Source of the DNA: Deltaproteobacteria bacterium
GTDB taxonomy: Bacteria > SAR324 > JACQKK01
Direction of reading: 5' to 3'
DNA: 64,000 nt
Assembly: GCA_029858505.1 (NCBI GenBank)
Contig: JAOUEW010000001.1
Coordinates: forward strand, 248,001 to 312,000
The translations under genes were made by a program, and so were the position numbers. Under the pieces are notes generated by a model, which was not told the origin of the DNA, did no database searches, and saw nothing but the letters and a program-made list of their open reading frames with translations. Below are positions 26,090 to 34,529 of this stretch, in pieces (position 1 is the first letter of the stretch; every line of letters starts with the position of its first letter).

Positions 26090-27319
26090 ATGAAACAACG
26101 TGTCGTGGTAACGGGGATGGGTTGTGTTTCCCCATTGGGCAATGATGCGGCGTCGACCTGGGCTGGGATTTCTCAAGGACGTTCCGGCATTGGCCGGATC
26201 ACCCGGTTCGATCCCAGCGAATTGCGCAGCCAAATGGCGGGGGAAGTGAAACGCTTTGACACCACGGGAGTCATTGACCCCAAGGAATTGAAGAAAATGG
26301 ATGTGTTCATCCAGTACGCCCTGGTGGCCGCCCAGGAAGCCATAAAAGACTCCGGTCTGGAAATCAACGAAGCTCTGGCCCGGCAAGTGGGGGTGTCGGT
26401 GGGGGTGGGGTTTGGGGGCATTCAATCCTTCGAAAAATACCACGGCTTGATGCTGGCCGAAGGCCCCCGCAAGGTGTCGCCCTTTTTTGTTCCCATGATT
26501 TTGGGCAACATGGCGGCGGGTCACATTTCCATCCAGCACAATTGCCGCGGATACAACGCCAGTACGGTTTCCGCCTGTTCATCCTCCAACCATTCCATGG
26601 GCGATGCCATGCGCATCATCCAGTTGGGGCAGGCCAAAGCCATGATTGTGGGCGGAGCGGAAGCGGTGGTCAGCCCGCTCATTCAAGCGGGGTTTTCCGC
26701 CATGCGGGCGCTGTCCACCCGCAATCACGATCCGGCCACGGCATCGCGCCCCTACGACATAAACCGGGACGGGTTTGTGGTGGGGGAAGGCGCGGCCATT
26801 TTGGTGCTGGAGGAGATGGAATTCGCCAAAGCTCGAGGGGCACGAATGTATGGAGAACTGGTGGGTTACGGCTTCAGCGCCGACGCCCACCACATCACCA
26901 CCCCCACCCAGGAAGGCCCGGCCCAGGCCATGGCCATGGCCCTGGCTGATGCCAAGATGAACCCAGAGCAGGTGGATTACCTAAACACCCATGGCACCTC
27001 CACGGGCATTGGCGATTTAAACGAGTTGGCGGCCATTCAGCAGGTGTGGGGCCAGGCATCGGGCAACCTTTCGCTCAGCTCCACCAAATCCATGACCGGC
27101 CATTTGCTGGGGGCCGCGGGGGCCATTGAAGCCGTGGTGTGCCTGAAGGCCATGCAACAGGGGTTGGTTCCCCCCACCGCCCACATCGAAGAGCTAGACC
27201 CCGCTTGCACGCTGGATGTGACACCCAACCGGGCCAAAGAGCGGAAAATCCAAGTGGCGGTGTCCAATTCCTTTGGGTTTGGGGGCACCAATGCCACGGT
27301 GGTTTTCCGGGCAGTGTAG
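26090..27319 (+). CDS. fabF: 3-oxoacyl-ACP synthase II (FabF-type)
   Basis: 409 residues from ATG 26090 (MKQRVVVTGMG). Condenses malonyl-ACP with acyl-ACP in fatty acid elongation. Catalytic Cys163 in VSACSSSNHSMGDA, His in NTHGTSTGIGDLNE and His in KSMTGHLLGAAGA are present, plus the C-terminal NSFGFGGTNA. The Cys loop is ACSSSNH rather than the common ACATGTH. It is next to a tetR gene, not to acpP/fabG, so it could be a secondary, regulated KAS II rather than the housekeeping one. Confidence 0.88.
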   Translation: MKQRVVVTGMGCVSPLGNDAASTWAGISQGRSGIGRITRFDPSELRSQMAGEVKRFDTTGVIDPKELKKMDVFIQYALVAAQEAIKDSGLEINEALARQVGVSVGVGFGGIQSFEKYHGLMLAEGPRKVSPFFVPMILGNMAAGHISIQHNCRGYNASTVSACSSSNHSMGDAMRIIQLGQAKAMIVGGAEAVVSPLIQAGFSAMRALSTRNHDPATASRPYDINRDGFVVGEGAAILVLEEMEFAKARGARMYGELVGYGFSADAHHITTPTQEGPAQAMAMALADAKMNPEQVDYLNTHGTSTGIGDLNELAAIQQVWGQASGNLSLSSTKSMTGHLLGAAGAIEAVVCLKAMQQGLVPPTAHIEELDPACTLDVTPNRAKERKIQVAVSNSFGFGGTNATVVFRAV

Positions 27320-27386
27320 GGTTGCAGGGAAATAGAGACGGGTGAGAGGAGGGCAGATTGGGGCCCAAGGGTGATCGCCAGTCATG

Positions 27387-28199
27387 CTATGGGACACCCC
27401 GCGCTTTACCCGGAAGAGCTTGTTTTTTTTCCCGAGAAGATTTGGCCTTGGCGGTGGTCTTGATTTTTACTTTGGGCTGGGCCTTGGGCTTGTTTTTAGC
27501 CCCGGATTTGGATGTTTGGGGAGGTTTTGGTTGAGGGGCTGGAACGGGAATATGGTTGGAGGTCACCTTTTTGGTAAACCGATGCACCGCCCACACCACC
27601 AGCAGCACAAGCACCCCCCCAACAATCAGCTTCAGCCGGGCCTGGTGCAGGTCGGCCATGGCTTCGTCCAACTGGTCTGAAAACAAATACCCCAGGCCCA
27701 TCCACAGGGGGGCCGACACCAACAGCGCCAGCGAATCCCACAGCAGAAACAAGCGGGGCTTCATTTGGTGAATTCCCGCCAGGGCAAAAATGGGGGCTCG
27801 AATCCCCGCCACCTGCCGGGCCATGAACACCACCAACCCCCCGTACCGGTCGAATAATTTTTCCAGCTGCTGGCGGCGCTGGGGGGGCAAAAACCGGGCG
27901 ATGAAGGGATGATCCGCCGCCGTGGGACCCCAGCGCCGGGCGGTGGTAAAAATAATCATGTCACCGATCAACACCCCCGAGGCCAGCACCGCCACCAGGG
28001 GAATGGGCTCCACTACCTGGCGATGAAGAAGAATGCCCCCGGCAATCATGGCAATGTCTTCCGGCACGGGAAAGCCCACCCCTGCCGCCAGCAGATACAC
28101 AAACAGCGCCAGATAGGAGCCGTTGTCCAGCAGCCACTGTAGTTCTGCGTTCAAAATGAAACCTGAATGAGAGAAACCCCCCGCCTGTCCGGCACCCAT
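27387..28199 (-). CDS. DedA family membrane protein
   Basis: 270 residues from ATG 28199. DedA/SNARE-associated fold: LFVYLLAAGVGFPVPEDIAMIAGG, the GDMIIFTTARRWG motif, the reentrant-loop segment FMARQVAGIRAPIFALAGI with the conserved Arg, then TM helices near 165-215. DedA proteins are lipid flippases or transporters of the inner membrane. The C-terminal ~60 residues are unusually basic and Lys/Pro-rich (KSGAKNKPKAQPKVKIKTTAKAK...), an added cytoplasmic tail. A longer frame to 28379 has no conserved content. Confidence 0.85.
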   Translation of the reverse strand: MGAGQAGGFSHSGFILNAELQWLLDNGSYLALFVYLLAAGVGFPVPEDIAMIAGGILLHRQVVEPIPLVAVLASGVLIGDMIIFTTARRWGPTAADHPFIARFLPPQRRQQLEKLFDRYGGLVVFMARQVAGIRAPIFALAGIHQMKPRLFLLWDSLALLVSAPLWMGLGYLFSDQLDEAMADLHQARLKLIVGGVLVLLVVWAVHRFTKKVTSNHIPVPAPQPKPPQTSKSGAKNKPKAQPKVKIKTTAKAKSSREKKQALPGKARGVP

Positions 28200-28266
28200 A
28201 GCCGCTGACAAGCATAAACCCGACCTGATGGACTGGCAAGATCGGCGAAAACAAGCCACCCAGAGG

Positions 28267-29028
28267 TTAATCTGGCCTGCGCCAGGGAAGAATGTAGCGA
28301 AACACCCCTCGCCCCAACACCAGGGCCAGCCGGGGCAGGGTAATGGGGGCCCACACCAGCAGGCCATCGCCCTGGGCATACCCCGGATTGCGGGCCAGAA
28401 AAAACCGCACGGCGGGGTCGGGGTGGCCCTGCCAAAAGGCCCGGTCGGTGGCTTCTTCCCGGGTAATCCATCCCACCTTCACCACCAGGGGATCGGCCGG
28501 GTTCACCCGTTCCAGGTGAAAGCTTTCCGCCAGGGCGTTCATCCAGGCCAGGGTCTTGCCCCGGGGAGCCCGCCGGAAGTGAGGGGTAAACCCAGGCAGC
28601 CCCCGCACCCCATGCCGATAACTGGCCGGATGCACGGCGGTGTCGAGAAAACAGGTTTGCTCCCAAGGATGGCGCAGTTTGAAACGGAGAAATTCGTAGA
28701 AGGCAAAGGCTTGCAGAACCAGCCCCTGGCCCCGATAGGGGCGCAGCAGGCCAATCTCGCTGCGAAACACGGTGTGGCCCCGGCCCCCCACGGCGCGGCG
28801 ATAGCCATGCACGGCGTGGTAGCCCACCCAGGCCGAGCCGTCGAGGGCCACCAAAATGCGGGTGCGCTGGGCGGGGGGGCAGACCACCCGGCTGTAGAAG
28901 CGGTCTTCTCCTACCCCGTCGAAGATTTGGCGATGCACCCCGTATAACCGTTCGGTCAGGTTTTTCCGCTCCCCTTCCTCCAAAGATTGCGGATCCATGA
29001 CCAGGGTGCCGGTAATTTTGGGTGTCAT
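28267..29028 (-). CDS. GNAT-like hypothetical protein
   Basis: 253 residues, ATG 29028 with RBS GGGAGGTG. The middle carries an acetyltransferase-like signature, EIGLLRPYRGQGLVLQAFAFYEFL, resembling the acetyl-CoA loop of GNAT enzymes, preceded by strands ILVALDGSAWVGYHAVHGYRR. The C-terminal half is not recognised. It is upstream of the DedA gene on the same strand with a 67-base gap. Substrate unknown; a degenerate or non-acetyl acyltransferase is possible. Confidence 0.6.
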   Translation of the reverse strand: MTPKITGTLVMDPQSLEEGERKNLTERLYGVHRQIFDGVGEDRFYSRVVCPPAQRTRILVALDGSAWVGYHAVHGYRRAVGGRGHTVFRSEIGLLRPYRGQGLVLQAFAFYEFLRFKLRHPWEQTCFLDTAVHPASYRHGVRGLPGFTPHFRRAPRGKTLAWMNALAESFHLERVNPADPLVVKVGWITREEATDRAFWQGHPDPAVRFFLARNPGYAQGDGLLVWAPITLPRLALVLGRGVFRYILPWRRPD

Positions 29029-29109
29029 TCCACACCTCCCGCCCAGCCCAACGTTATTCCCTCCCCCCAACTTCTCCATTTATATTACCACATTTCGTTG
29101 GGCATATCC

Positions 29110-29313
29110 CGGCGGGTCTTCCTGACCTCTCCCCCCTACCCCTCTCCCCATTCAGGGAGGGGGGGGTTCGAATCCGATGAGTGATGCACTTGCTTCCTTC
29201 CGGCTGAATCATCCGAACGGCTGAATTGAATAGCCGATGGCTTCGAGGATTGCCCCTCCCTGATTGGGGAGGGGGATGCCCGCAGGGCAGGGGAGAGGTG
29301 TTGTTGGGGTGAG
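29110..29313. repeat. Dispersed repeat family A, copy
   Basis: Contains CTCCCCATTCAGGGAGGGG, then TCGAATCCGATGAGTGATGC, CTTGCTTCCTTCCGGC, GAACGGCTGAATTGAATAGC, and a CCTCCCTGATTGGGGAGG hairpin ending in GAGAGGTGTTGTTG. The first half is nearly identical to 32420-32500. Spans the gap between two minus-strand genes. Confidence 0.7.
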
Positions 29314-29339
29314 AAGTGATCTTGCGCCCCATCCACTCC

Positions 29340-30659
29340 CTACCGTTCCAGTTCCACCAAATGTTCCCACTTGCCCCGCTCACCATAGGCTTGGGCTTCC
29401 CCCGGCACATACACCGGTCGTTTGACCGAGGCCCAGGAGCCGGTCTTCCAGCCGCCCTTTTGGGCCAGTTCCATCAGGGCCTGGGCGCCGTCTACCGGCA
29501 GAGGCCCGTTGGGGCCGGGCGCCAGCCAGTCTCCCAGCACCAGCCAGGCCCGGCCCCCCGGTTTAAGCACCCTGGCCATGGCCGAGAGGCTTTGGGCCAA
29601 GTCGGTTTGCCAGCGGGGTTCGGCCAGTTGGGGCTGACCCCCGCTTTTGCCCTGGGGAAATTTCCCCGCCCCAATTTCGCCCTGTTCCAGGGGGGAGGGG
29701 TCCAGCCCCAGCCAGTCCATGCGCAACCGGTGGTGTTCCAGGTAATGGTAGGTTCCGGGGTAGGGGGGGCTGGTGAGAATCACGTGGGCTTCGCCCCATT
29801 CCAGGTGGGTGAGCAGGCGGGCGTCATCGGCCAGCAGGCGGGGGGCCGGGGGGTTTCCGGCGGCCAGGCACTGCTTGTCCAGGGCGGCCTGGGCCTGGGC
29901 CAGTTGGGCGCACTTTAGGGTAAAGAACCGGCTGACGGCCCCCTTGGGGTAGGCCACGGGGCGGTCTTCCCCCGAGGAATCGCTTTCCCGGTTAGAAAAC
30001 TTCACCGCCAGGGCGGAGAACACCGCCCGCAGGCTGTCGCGCTGGGGGCCGGGGGGTTCCAGGTCTATCAGGCGCATCCATTGGGCCAGCTCGGCGAACA
30101 GGTGGGGCACGTAATGGGGGGCCAACCGCCGAATGGCCGGGTGGTTCAGCCGAGGGGGGGATTTGTCCCGGCGCAGGGCTTCCACCTGGGCGGCCAGGTG
30201 GTGGGCATGGGCGGCCAGTTGGCGGGCCTGGGCGGGGGTGCGGCGGCGGGTGCGCTCGGCGGCCACCAGTTGGGCCACGGGGTTCAGGTCGCTGCCCAGG
30301 GCGGGCAGGCCAGCGGTCATGGCCTCCACCAGGGTGGTGCCGCCCCCCATGAAGGGGTCCAGCACGGTCTGGGGGGCTCCGCCCTGGCGTTCTTTCCACG
30401 CCGCCAGCAGAGTGCGGGGCAAGTGGGGGTGAAACCGGCCGGGGTAGGGGTGAAAGCCGTGGGTGCCCTCCAGCCCGCCATGGTCTGGGGTGTGCAGAGC
30501 GGCGGCCAAATGGGCCCCTTCTGGCCCGTGGTGCTGGGCCTCCAACACGGGCAGCGACTGCGAGCGCCGACCGGCGGTCCCAGGGCGGGTCCCTGGGGTT
30601 TTTCTGGTTTTATGTTTTTCTGACGACCTGGATGGCCGGTGATAATCTTTTGTTTTCAT
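29340..30659 (-). CDS. Orphan DNA (N4/N6) methyltransferase-like protein
   Basis: 439 residues. Has the amino-methylase catalytic motif TSPPYPGTYHYLEHH near residue 290 and the SAM-binding LDPFMGGGTTLVEAMTAGLPALGSDLNP near 95, with SAM motif after the front helices, i.e. a permuted beta-class-like order. An HGFHPYPGRFHPHLPR segment precedes. No restriction endonuclease or specificity subunit is adjacent, so it is an orphan, a house-keeping DNA modifier or an RNA methylase of similar build. The first ~45 residues are low complexity and the true start may be later. Extremely GC-rich. Confidence 0.75.
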   Translation of the reverse strand: MKTKDYHRPSRSSEKHKTRKTPGTRPGTAGRRSQSLPVLEAQHHGPEGAHLAAALHTPDHGGLEGTHGFHPYPGRFHPHLPRTLLAAWKERQGGAPQTVLDPFMGGGTTLVEAMTAGLPALGSDLNPVAQLVAAERTRRRTPAQARQLAAHAHHLAAQVEALRRDKSPPRLNHPAIRRLAPHYVPHLFAELAQWMRLIDLEPPGPQRDSLRAVFSALAVKFSNRESDSSGEDRPVAYPKGAVSRFFTLKCAQLAQAQAALDKQCLAAGNPPAPRLLADDARLLTHLEWGEAHVILTSPPYPGTYHYLEHHRLRMDWLGLDPSPLEQGEIGAGKFPQGKSGGQPQLAEPRWQTDLAQSLSAMARVLKPGGRAWLVLGDWLAPGPNGPLPVDGAQALMELAQKGGWKTGSWASVKRPVYVPGEAQAYGERGKWEHLVELER

Positions 30660-30793
30660 GCGGTATTTAAAAAAAAGGTGGCCAGCGGGTCATCCTTGCG
30701 TTGACAAACGGGCGGAAGACTTCTAGGAATACTCTTTATACACCACACGAATGGCGGGTCGTGTTTCCCCATCCTTCTAGCCTGCGGTTTTCC

Positions 30794-31189
30794 ATGAGCG
30801 CCATCAGTCGCGAAGAGTTGTTGACCATCATGTTGTTCGGTCTGCATATCGCCAAGATCGACAACAACATGGATGTATGGGAGCGAAAAATGTTGGTGCG
30901 CTTTGCCGAGGCCATTCACCTAACCGACGAAGAGCGGGTAGGCCTGTCCAAGGGGGGCGTGAGCCTGAGCGAGAAGATGAAAAACCTGAACACGATCGAG
31001 TCTCGCCAGTTGCTGGTGAAAATGCTGTGCGCGGTGTGCTTCGCCGACGGCGCCGCCAATGCCCACGAGCTGGGCTTCATTGAAAAGGTGGTGTCGAAGC
31101 TGGGCAGTGAAGTGTTTGTTCTCCCCCGAGAGGAATGGGGCCTGTACGAGGGAGAAGTGTTCAAGACCCTTCAGGCCTTGGGGGTGTAA
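30794..31189 (+). CDS. TerB-like domain protein
   Basis: 131 residues from ATG 30794. An all-helical TerB-like domain: LTIMLFGLHIAKIDNNMDVWERKMLVRFAEAIHLTDEE, a second half MLCAVCFADGAANAHELGFIEKVVSKLG repeating the same Asp-rich helix-turn pattern. TerB-type domains bind metal through acidic residues and occur in stress and surface-processing proteins; the role here is unknown. An upstream in-frame start at 30701 adds no conserved sequence. Convergent with the OsmC-like gene, 9 bases apart. Confidence 0.7.
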   Translation: MSAISREELLTIMLFGLHIAKIDNNMDVWERKMLVRFAEAIHLTDEERVGLSKGGVSLSEKMKNLNTIESRQLLVKMLCAVCFADGAANAHELGFIEKVVSKLGSEVFVLPREEWGLYEGEVFKTLQALGV

Positions 31190-31198
31190 TTCACGCCC

Positions 31199-31894
31199 TC
31201 AACCGGTGTGGCCCTCCAATACAAACCGCACCCGGTGCTCCATCCGCAGTGTGTTTTCTCTTCGTTCTCCCTTCCTGCGTTCTTCTTTTCCCCCGCTTTC
31301 TTTTTCACTCCATCCTAGCCCAAATGTTGGCGGATGTTTCGGCGATGGGTCTATTTTTTGTGCCCCATGCTGTGGGTGTTCGCCCAGGCCTCGCATCAGG
31401 GTGTCGGCCACCGGGCAGGGGCGCGAGGCCACCTCTTCCAACTGGGCCAGCCGTTCTGGGGTGGCCCCCCTGGCGGTAACCCGCCCAGACACCACCATTC
31501 GGGTGAACCCCGGCAGGGCTCCCTCGATGCCCAGGTACCCCCGCTTGTCCAACTGACCCGTCACCACCAGTTCTACCGAGGTCAACTCCACCCCCAGCAG
31601 GGCGGCATGGGTCACAATCATCACCTGTTGGCAGGCCCCCAGGGCCCCCAGCAGGACCTCCATGGGGTTCATGCCCCGTCCGGTTCCCCCCACCCCTGGG
31701 GATTCGTCTAGCACCAGCCGGTGGTGGCCCGCCTTCACTTCGGTTCGCATTCCCCCCAGCGAGCGCACCCGCACCGAGAGTTCTCCGGCGGCTTTGTCGG
31801 GGTGATGGCGGAAGTAGGCCCGCAACCGGGCCAGCCGGGGGCGGATCTTCCGCCAGCGGCCGGGGGTCATGACGGGGCGGGGCTGGTCGGCCAT
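31199..31894 (-). CDS. OsmC family protein with C-terminal extension
   Basis: 231 residues. The OsmC/Ohr fold is seen at about 35-180: VRSLGGMRTEVKAGHHRLVLDE, GMNPMEVLLGALGACQQVMI with the first redox Cys and SRPCPVADTL with the second, so a thiol peroxidase role is chemically possible. After residue ~180 there is a highly charged tail (EKESGGKEERRKGERRE) that is not part of the family and overlaps the region just after the terB stop; it may be non-homologous read-through coding. Expected length without the tail is about 180. Confidence 0.8.
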   Translation of the reverse strand: MADQPRPVMTPGRWRKIRPRLARLRAYFRHHPDKAAGELSVRVRSLGGMRTEVKAGHHRLVLDESPGVGGTGRGMNPMEVLLGALGACQQVMIVTHAALLGVELTSVELVVTGQLDKRGYLGIEGALPGFTRMVVSGRVTARGATPERLAQLEEVASRPCPVADTLMRGLGEHPQHGAQKIDPSPKHPPTFGLGWSEKESGGKEERRKGERRENTLRMEHRVRFVLEGHTG

Positions 31895-32076
31895 GGGGGA
31901 TCCTGTGGTGGTTGAACGAACTTTCCCCCCATCCCTCTTTCAACCTACCTGTCTCTGTTTGTTGGGGTCAATGCCAGGGTGAATCGCGGGGTGAATGCCG
32001 GGGGCTCAAGTTTTTCCAAAACTGGCCGATCCTGTAAGTAACCACACATCAAACCACCCCTTGCCTGGAGAATACC

Positions 32077-32319
32077 ATGATTCGCTCTGCCGCCGTTTCT
32101 GGATACGCCGCTGGGTCCCCCTGGGGCAAAAACCCCCACATTCAGGCCCGCAAAGAAACCTCCAACGATCAAAACCGCGATGCGTTTGCCCGGATGCTGG
32201 CCGAGGCGGGGGCCGTGGAAGACGTGGTGAAGTTGTCGAAACAGGAAGACACCAAAACCGTGGGCGACCGCATGGCTCAATGGGCCAAAGTGGTGAACCC
32301 CTTCATCCACAAAAACTAA
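32077..32319 (+). CDS. Small hypothetical protein
   Basis: 80 residues, ATG 32077 after GCCTGGAGAATACC (RBS GGAG). Hydrophilic, with a central helical segment FARMLAEAGAVEDVVKLSKQE and no signal peptide or TM helix. A clear terminator follows 41 bases after the stop, which supports a real single-gene unit. Not recognised. Confidence 0.6.
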   Translation: MIRSAAVSGYAAGSPWGKNPHIQARKETSNDQNRDAFARMLAEAGAVEDVVKLSKQEDTKTVGDRMAQWAKVVNPFIHKN

Positions 32320-32360
32320 CGCTCAATTCCTTGGCAGGAATTCTCCTCCCCGTTATTCTC

Positions 32361-32388
32361 AGCCCCCTGTGTAGGGGGCTTTTTTTTG
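32361..32388 (+). terminator. Rho-independent terminator
   Basis: AGCCCCCT stem, GTGT loop, AGGGGGCT stem and then seven to eight T residues, downstream of the small gene ending at 32319. Confidence 0.9.
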
Positions 32389-32397
32389 CCCAAAAAA

Positions 32398-32570
32398 GTC
32401 CTCACCCCCCTGCCCCCCTCCCCATTTAGGGAGGGGGAAATGGCTCGAATCCGATGAGTGATGCACTTGCTTCCTTCCAGCCTATATTTTTCCGAACGGC
32501 TGAAGAGAATAACCGGAGGATTCGAGTATTGTCCCTCTCCGACGGGGAGGGACAGGCGCCGTAGGCGCCA
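32398..32570. repeat. Dispersed repeat family A, copy
   Basis: Shares TCGAATCCGATGAGTGATGC and CTTGCTTCCTTCC with the copy at 29110-29313 and the CTCCGACGGGGAGGGACAG hairpin words with the other copies. It runs directly into the 50-bp tandem array. Confidence 0.7.
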
Positions 32571-32770
32571 GGGAGGGGTGCTTTAACGGATGAATAGAAT
32601 AGCCGGGGGACTCGAGTAAAGGGAGGGGTGCTTTAACGGATGAATAGAATAGCCGGGGGACTCGAGTAAAGGGAGGGGTGCTTTAACGGATGAATAGAAT
32701 AGCCGGGGGACTCGAGTAAAGGGAGGGGTGCTTTAACGGATACATAGAATAGCCGGGGGACTCGAGTTAG
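32571..32770. repeat. Tandem array, four exact-length 50-bp units
   Basis: Units start at 32571, 32621, 32671 and 32721, each beginning GGGAGGGGTGCTTTAACGG and ending CTCGAGT. The first three are identical and the fourth differs at the GATACAT and the last bases. The unit is the right-hand end of repeat family A plus its flank. The array ends one base before the otsB stop codon. Confidence 0.95.
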
Positions 32771-32771
32771 G

Positions 32772-33650
32772 TTATTGGGTGTGCTTCAGCCACGACTCAA
32801 GAAATTCGAGGACTTCTCGCGGGGGGCGGATGTGCACGTCGGCGCTGGATTCCCGGGCTTTTTCGCCCACCAGAACGCTGAGCGTGGAAATGCCCGCGTT
32901 GCGGGTGACGTCTTGCTGTGCCGCGGCGGCTTTGTCGCGGTTCAATTCCAAAAAGCCATCTTCGTCGGTCAGGTCGTCTCCCAGGTAAGCCGCGGCAATT
33001 TGAAAGGGGAAGATGTTCAACCGTTCGGCGCCTTCGCGCATTTCTTTCAGCACCGTGGCCACCGCCCGGCTTTTGTTGATGGTGGGCACCACCAGTTCCA
33101 TGCCGCCATCGAAGGATTTCACCGCCAGGCTGTGTTTTTCGCACAGGGTTTCCCAGTGGGGCCGCACTTGGTCTTCCATTTGTTGAATGGTTTCCGGCGG
33201 CATGGCGCGAAAATGCACGGCCACGCTGGCGGGTTTTTTTTCCCAATACAGGTCGGCTTGTTCGGGGGAAAAGTTGATTTCCCGAAGTTGGGCGGCGGCC
33301 ATTTCCAGCCCCCGCAGCGCCTGAGACGACATGGGGCCCATTTCGCCCAGGCCATCCGGCCACAGCCGCTCCCAGCCGTGGCAGCCCCAAATTTCGGGGG
33401 GGCGGTCCAGCCCCAGCAGCGGAGAGACTTCCTCGGCCCAGCGGCCGCTCACCATCACCAAGCGGGTGTGGGCTTGGCGCTGAATGTTGTTCAACAGGGT
33501 GCGAATGCCGGGGTAGGGAATGGCCTTGCGCCGGTCGGTTTTAAAGGGGGCCAGGGTGCCGTCGTAGTCTAAAAACAGCACGCGGGCCCGGGCTTGGCGC
33601 ACGGTGGACCAGAAGTCGTTCAGGTTCAATTCAGCGTTTAACACATTCAT
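32772..33650 (-). CDS. otsB: Trehalose-6-phosphate phosphatase
   Basis: 292 residues from ATG 33650 (RBS GGAGA). HAD-family phosphatase that makes trehalose, an osmoprotectant. DxDGT motif FLDYDGTLAPF near residue 27, SGR near 70, GCHGWERLWPDG cap, KSRAVATVLKEM and GDDLTDEDGF motif IV. No otsA is visible in the window. The stop is adjacent to a tandem repeat array, so its 3' UTR varies in length with copy number. A further upstream Met at 33704 is not preceded by a usable site. Confidence 0.92.
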   Translation of the reverse strand: MNVLNAELNLNDFWSTVRQARARVLFLDYDGTLAPFKTDRRKAIPYPGIRTLLNNIQRQAHTRLVMVSGRWAEEVSPLLGLDRPPEIWGCHGWERLWPDGLGEMGPMSSQALRGLEMAAAQLREINFSPEQADLYWEKKPASVAVHFRAMPPETIQQMEDQVRPHWETLCEKHSLAVKSFDGGMELVVPTINKSRAVATVLKEMREGAERLNIFPFQIAAAYLGDDLTDEDGFLELNRDKAAAAQQDVTRNAGISTLSVLVGEKARESSADVHIRPPREVLEFLESWLKHTQ

Positions 33651-33773
33651 GGAAAGTCTCCGCTCATTCCCCGGTTCAGCTTTACCATACAATCCTGCCG
33701 TCACGCGCAGATTTCCCCCACCCTATCCGGGTTCAGGGGAAAACCGCAACGGGTGGGGGAATTCAAGCGGCGT

Positions 33774-34529
33774 TTATGGCTCGGCCAACTGGTTGATGCG
33801 GGCGGCGGCATAACCCGCCCCAAACCCGTTGCCAATGTTCACCACCGTCACGCCGGGGGCGCAGCTGTTCAGCATGGCCAGCAGGGCGGCCAGCCCGCCA
33901 AAACTGGCGCCATAACCCACGTCGGTGGGCACGGCAATCACCGGGCAGCCCACCAGGCCCCCTACCACCGAGGGCAGGGCCCCTTCCATGCCCGCCACCG
34001 CCACCACCACCCGGGCGGCGGCCAGGGTGTGCTGATGGGCCAGCAGCCGGTGCAGCCCCGCCACCCCCACGTCGGTCAGCCGCTCCACCCGGGCCCCCAT
34101 CATGCGGGCGGTAAGTTCCGCTTCCATCGCCACCGGCAGGTCCGAGGTTCCGGCGGCGGCCACTACCACCCGCCCCTGGCCTTGGTCTTCTGGGGGCAGC
34201 CCCCAGGTAACACACCTCGCCAGGGGGTGGTGTTGCCCGCCGGGGCAGGCGGCCAGGGCCTGGGCGGCGGCAGAGGGTTCGACCCGGGTGGCCAGCAGCC
34301 GGGGGTGCACCGCCAGTTGGGCTTGGCAAATGGCTGCCAGTTGCTCCGGGGTTTTCCCCTGGCCAAACACCACTTCGGGGAATCCCAGCCGCAGGGCCCG
34401 CTGGTGGTCGGGCTTGGCAAACCCCAGGTCCTGAAAGGTGCGGGCCTCCAAACGCCGGGCGGCTTCTTCGGGGGGCAGGTCTCCCTTGGCCACTTCGGCC
34501 AGCAGTCGGGTCAGTTCGTCTCGGGTCAT
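33774..34529 (-). CDS. larB: Nickel pincer cofactor biosynthesis protein LarB
   Basis: 251 residues. PurE-like C-terminal domain: VVVAAAGTSDLPVAMEAELTARMMG, VAVAGMEGALPSVVGGLVGCPVIAVPTDVGYGASFGG, GVTVVNIGNGFGAGYAA. LarB carboxylates nicotinic acid adenine dinucleotide in synthesis of the lactate racemase cofactor. larC and larE are not in the window, so the role could be a related one. Start overlaps the stop of the ChaN-like gene (ATGA), making a three-gene coupled operon. Confidence 0.9.
   Translation of the reverse strand: MTRDELTRLLAEVAKGDLPPEEAARRLEARTFQDLGFAKPDHQRALRLGFPEVVFGQGKTPEQLAAICQAQLAVHPRLLATRVEPSAAAQALAACPGGQHHPLARCVTWGLPPEDQGQGRVVVAAAGTSDLPVAMEAELTARMMGARVERLTDVGVAGLHRLLAHQHTLAAARVVVAVAGMEGALPSVVGGLVGCPVIAVPTDVGYGASFGGLAALLAMLNSCAPGVTVVNIGNGFGAGYAAARINQLAEP

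Noticed and set aside
29160-29180. GGTTCGAATCC-like tRNA T-loop
   Set aside because: It is part of repeat family A; no acceptor or anticodon stems flank it, and the same word recurs in the copy at 32445.
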